Shown here piece after piece: positions 63,473 to 64,000 of a DNA stretch of 64,000 bases. Both the position numbers and the translations under genes were made by a program. How positions within the stretch are numbered: the stretch's first letter is position 1; each line of letters starts with the position of its first letter. Source of the DNA: Bacteroidota bacterium (GTDB lineage: Bacteria > Bacteroidota > Bacteroidia > Chitinophagales > BACL12); NCBI GenBank assembly GCA_016706865.1, contig JADJIS010000002.1:806001-870000 (forward strand), read 5' to 3'. The notes beneath the pieces were generated by a model. It did not search any database and was not told where the DNA came from. It saw only the letters and a list, made by a program, of their open reading frames with translations.

Positions 63473-64000
63473 ATGGCAACTAAAAAAATAATTTACGGTT
63501 TATACGAAGATGAGACCGTGCTTATAAAAGCAGTGAAAACTGTGCGTTCGGAAGGAATGAAAATTGACGACTGTTACACACCGTTTCCTGTGCATGGATT
63601 AGATGATGCTATGGGTTTGCGCCATACAAAATTGCACAGTGCAGGATTTGTTTTTGGAGCAACCGGAACATTAACAGCACTCACATTTATTCTTTGGATA
63701 ACTACTAATAATTATCCTGTGAACTACGGTGGTAAACCATTTTTATCATTGCCGGCATGGATCCCAATTACTTTCGAGTTGACCGTTTTATTTGCTTCGG
63801 TAGGTATGTTTTTAACCTATTTATATTTAAACAGGCTTGCACCCGGTGTTAAACCTGATATTGTGGATGAAAGAACAACCAGTCATTTATTTGCAATGAC
63901 CTTTGAAGTGGATGATCATACAACAGATCAAAGAAAAGATGAAATTAAAAGAGTATTAGCCGCAAGCGGAGCAGTTGAAATACACGAAAAAGAATTTTGA
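63473..64000 (+). CDS. actD: Alternative complex III subunit ActD (DUF3341)
   Basis: ATG 63473 gives 175 residues, preferred over the TTG 6 bases upstream. It is a DUF3341 protein: a soluble N-terminal part (IYGLYEDETVLIKAVKTVRSEGMKIDDCYTPFPVHGLDDAMGL, the family signature), two membrane helices (~60-80 and ~98-118), and a C-terminal soluble part (HLFAMTFEVDDH...). It is a structural subunit of ACIII. The stop TGA is the last three bases of the window, so actE, actF and any cox genes lie beyond. Confidence 0.93.
   Translation: MATKKIIYGLYEDETVLIKAVKTVRSEGMKIDDCYTPFPVHGLDDAMGLRHTKLHSAGFVFGATGTLTALTFILWITTNNYPVNYGGKPFLSLPAWIPITFELTVLFASVGMFLTYLYLNRLAPGVKPDIVDERTTSHLFAMTFEVDDHTTDQRKDEIKRVLAASGAVEIHEKEF

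Overview
The window comes from a low-GC Bacteroidota chromosome, probably an uncultured Saprospiria, Chitinophagia or Sphingobacteria-like lineage. The evidence is a set of type IX secretion (T9SS) genes (porU, two porV, porP/sprF, gldJ), many secreted proteins with a C-terminal T9SS sorting domain, the alternative complex III (act) operon, a DUF4249/TonB-dependent receptor pair, and promoters with the Bacteroidota -7 element TAnnTTTG. I see no rRNA, tRNA, CRISPR, phage or transposase gene. Only the first gene is cut by the window; the last (actD) ends exactly at base 64000.

Layout. 1-5.9 kb: the end of a T9SS cargo gene, another cargo gene, rlmD, and a membrane-anchored patatin on the minus strand. 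6.2-14.7 kb: an Lrp/AsnC regulator, a DUF3137 membrane protein, a secreted subtilisin, a small cytochrome-like lipoprotein translationally coupled to a GEVED cargo protein, and a PPC-domain cargo protein. 15-18.3 kb: IcmF, a fused B12-dependent acyl-CoA mutase. 18.4-19.95 kb: five tandem copies of a palindrome-rich element. 20-31 kb: a cargo gene, then the T9SS locus porV2-porV1-porU (minus) and porP-gldJ (plus). 31-40.6 kb: a cargo gene, murF, an unusual ureohydrolase, mscS, carA, eno and an ftsB/divIC-like gene. 40.8-47.8 kb (minus): a VWA-like membrane protein, fabG, sucD, mlaF, mlaE and a BamA-like barrel. 48-51 kb: a cargo gene and atpDC, then about 220 bp of homopolymer runs that look like an assembly artefact. 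51-57.3 kb (minus): a TfoX-N-like protein, a SIMPL protein, a DUF4249 lipoprotein, a TonB receptor and a TPR-like lipoprotein. 57.6-64 kb: actABCD.

How the genes fit together. PorU and PorV form the outer-membrane attachment machinery that processes the sorting domains on the cargo proteins scattered through the window. GldJ and PorP/SprF belong to the same system or to gliding motility. The act operon and atpDC serve respiration and ATP synthesis. SucD, IcmF, Eno, CarA, FabG and MurF are core metabolism and envelope synthesis. MlaFE and the BamA-like barrel concern the outer membrane.

The least expected signal is between the genes. At least sixteen intergenic places hold short tandem arrays that share a 7-bp period but have unrelated unit sequences. 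Several begin at or next to a stop codon; two others sit directly in front of the start codons of eno and fabG. Longer dispersed intergenic repeat families share 3' flanks (rlmD, eno, murF; lrp and icmF; fabG and the VWA gene). These arrays and families, plus the five-copy palindromic element, are the main candidates for something undescribed.
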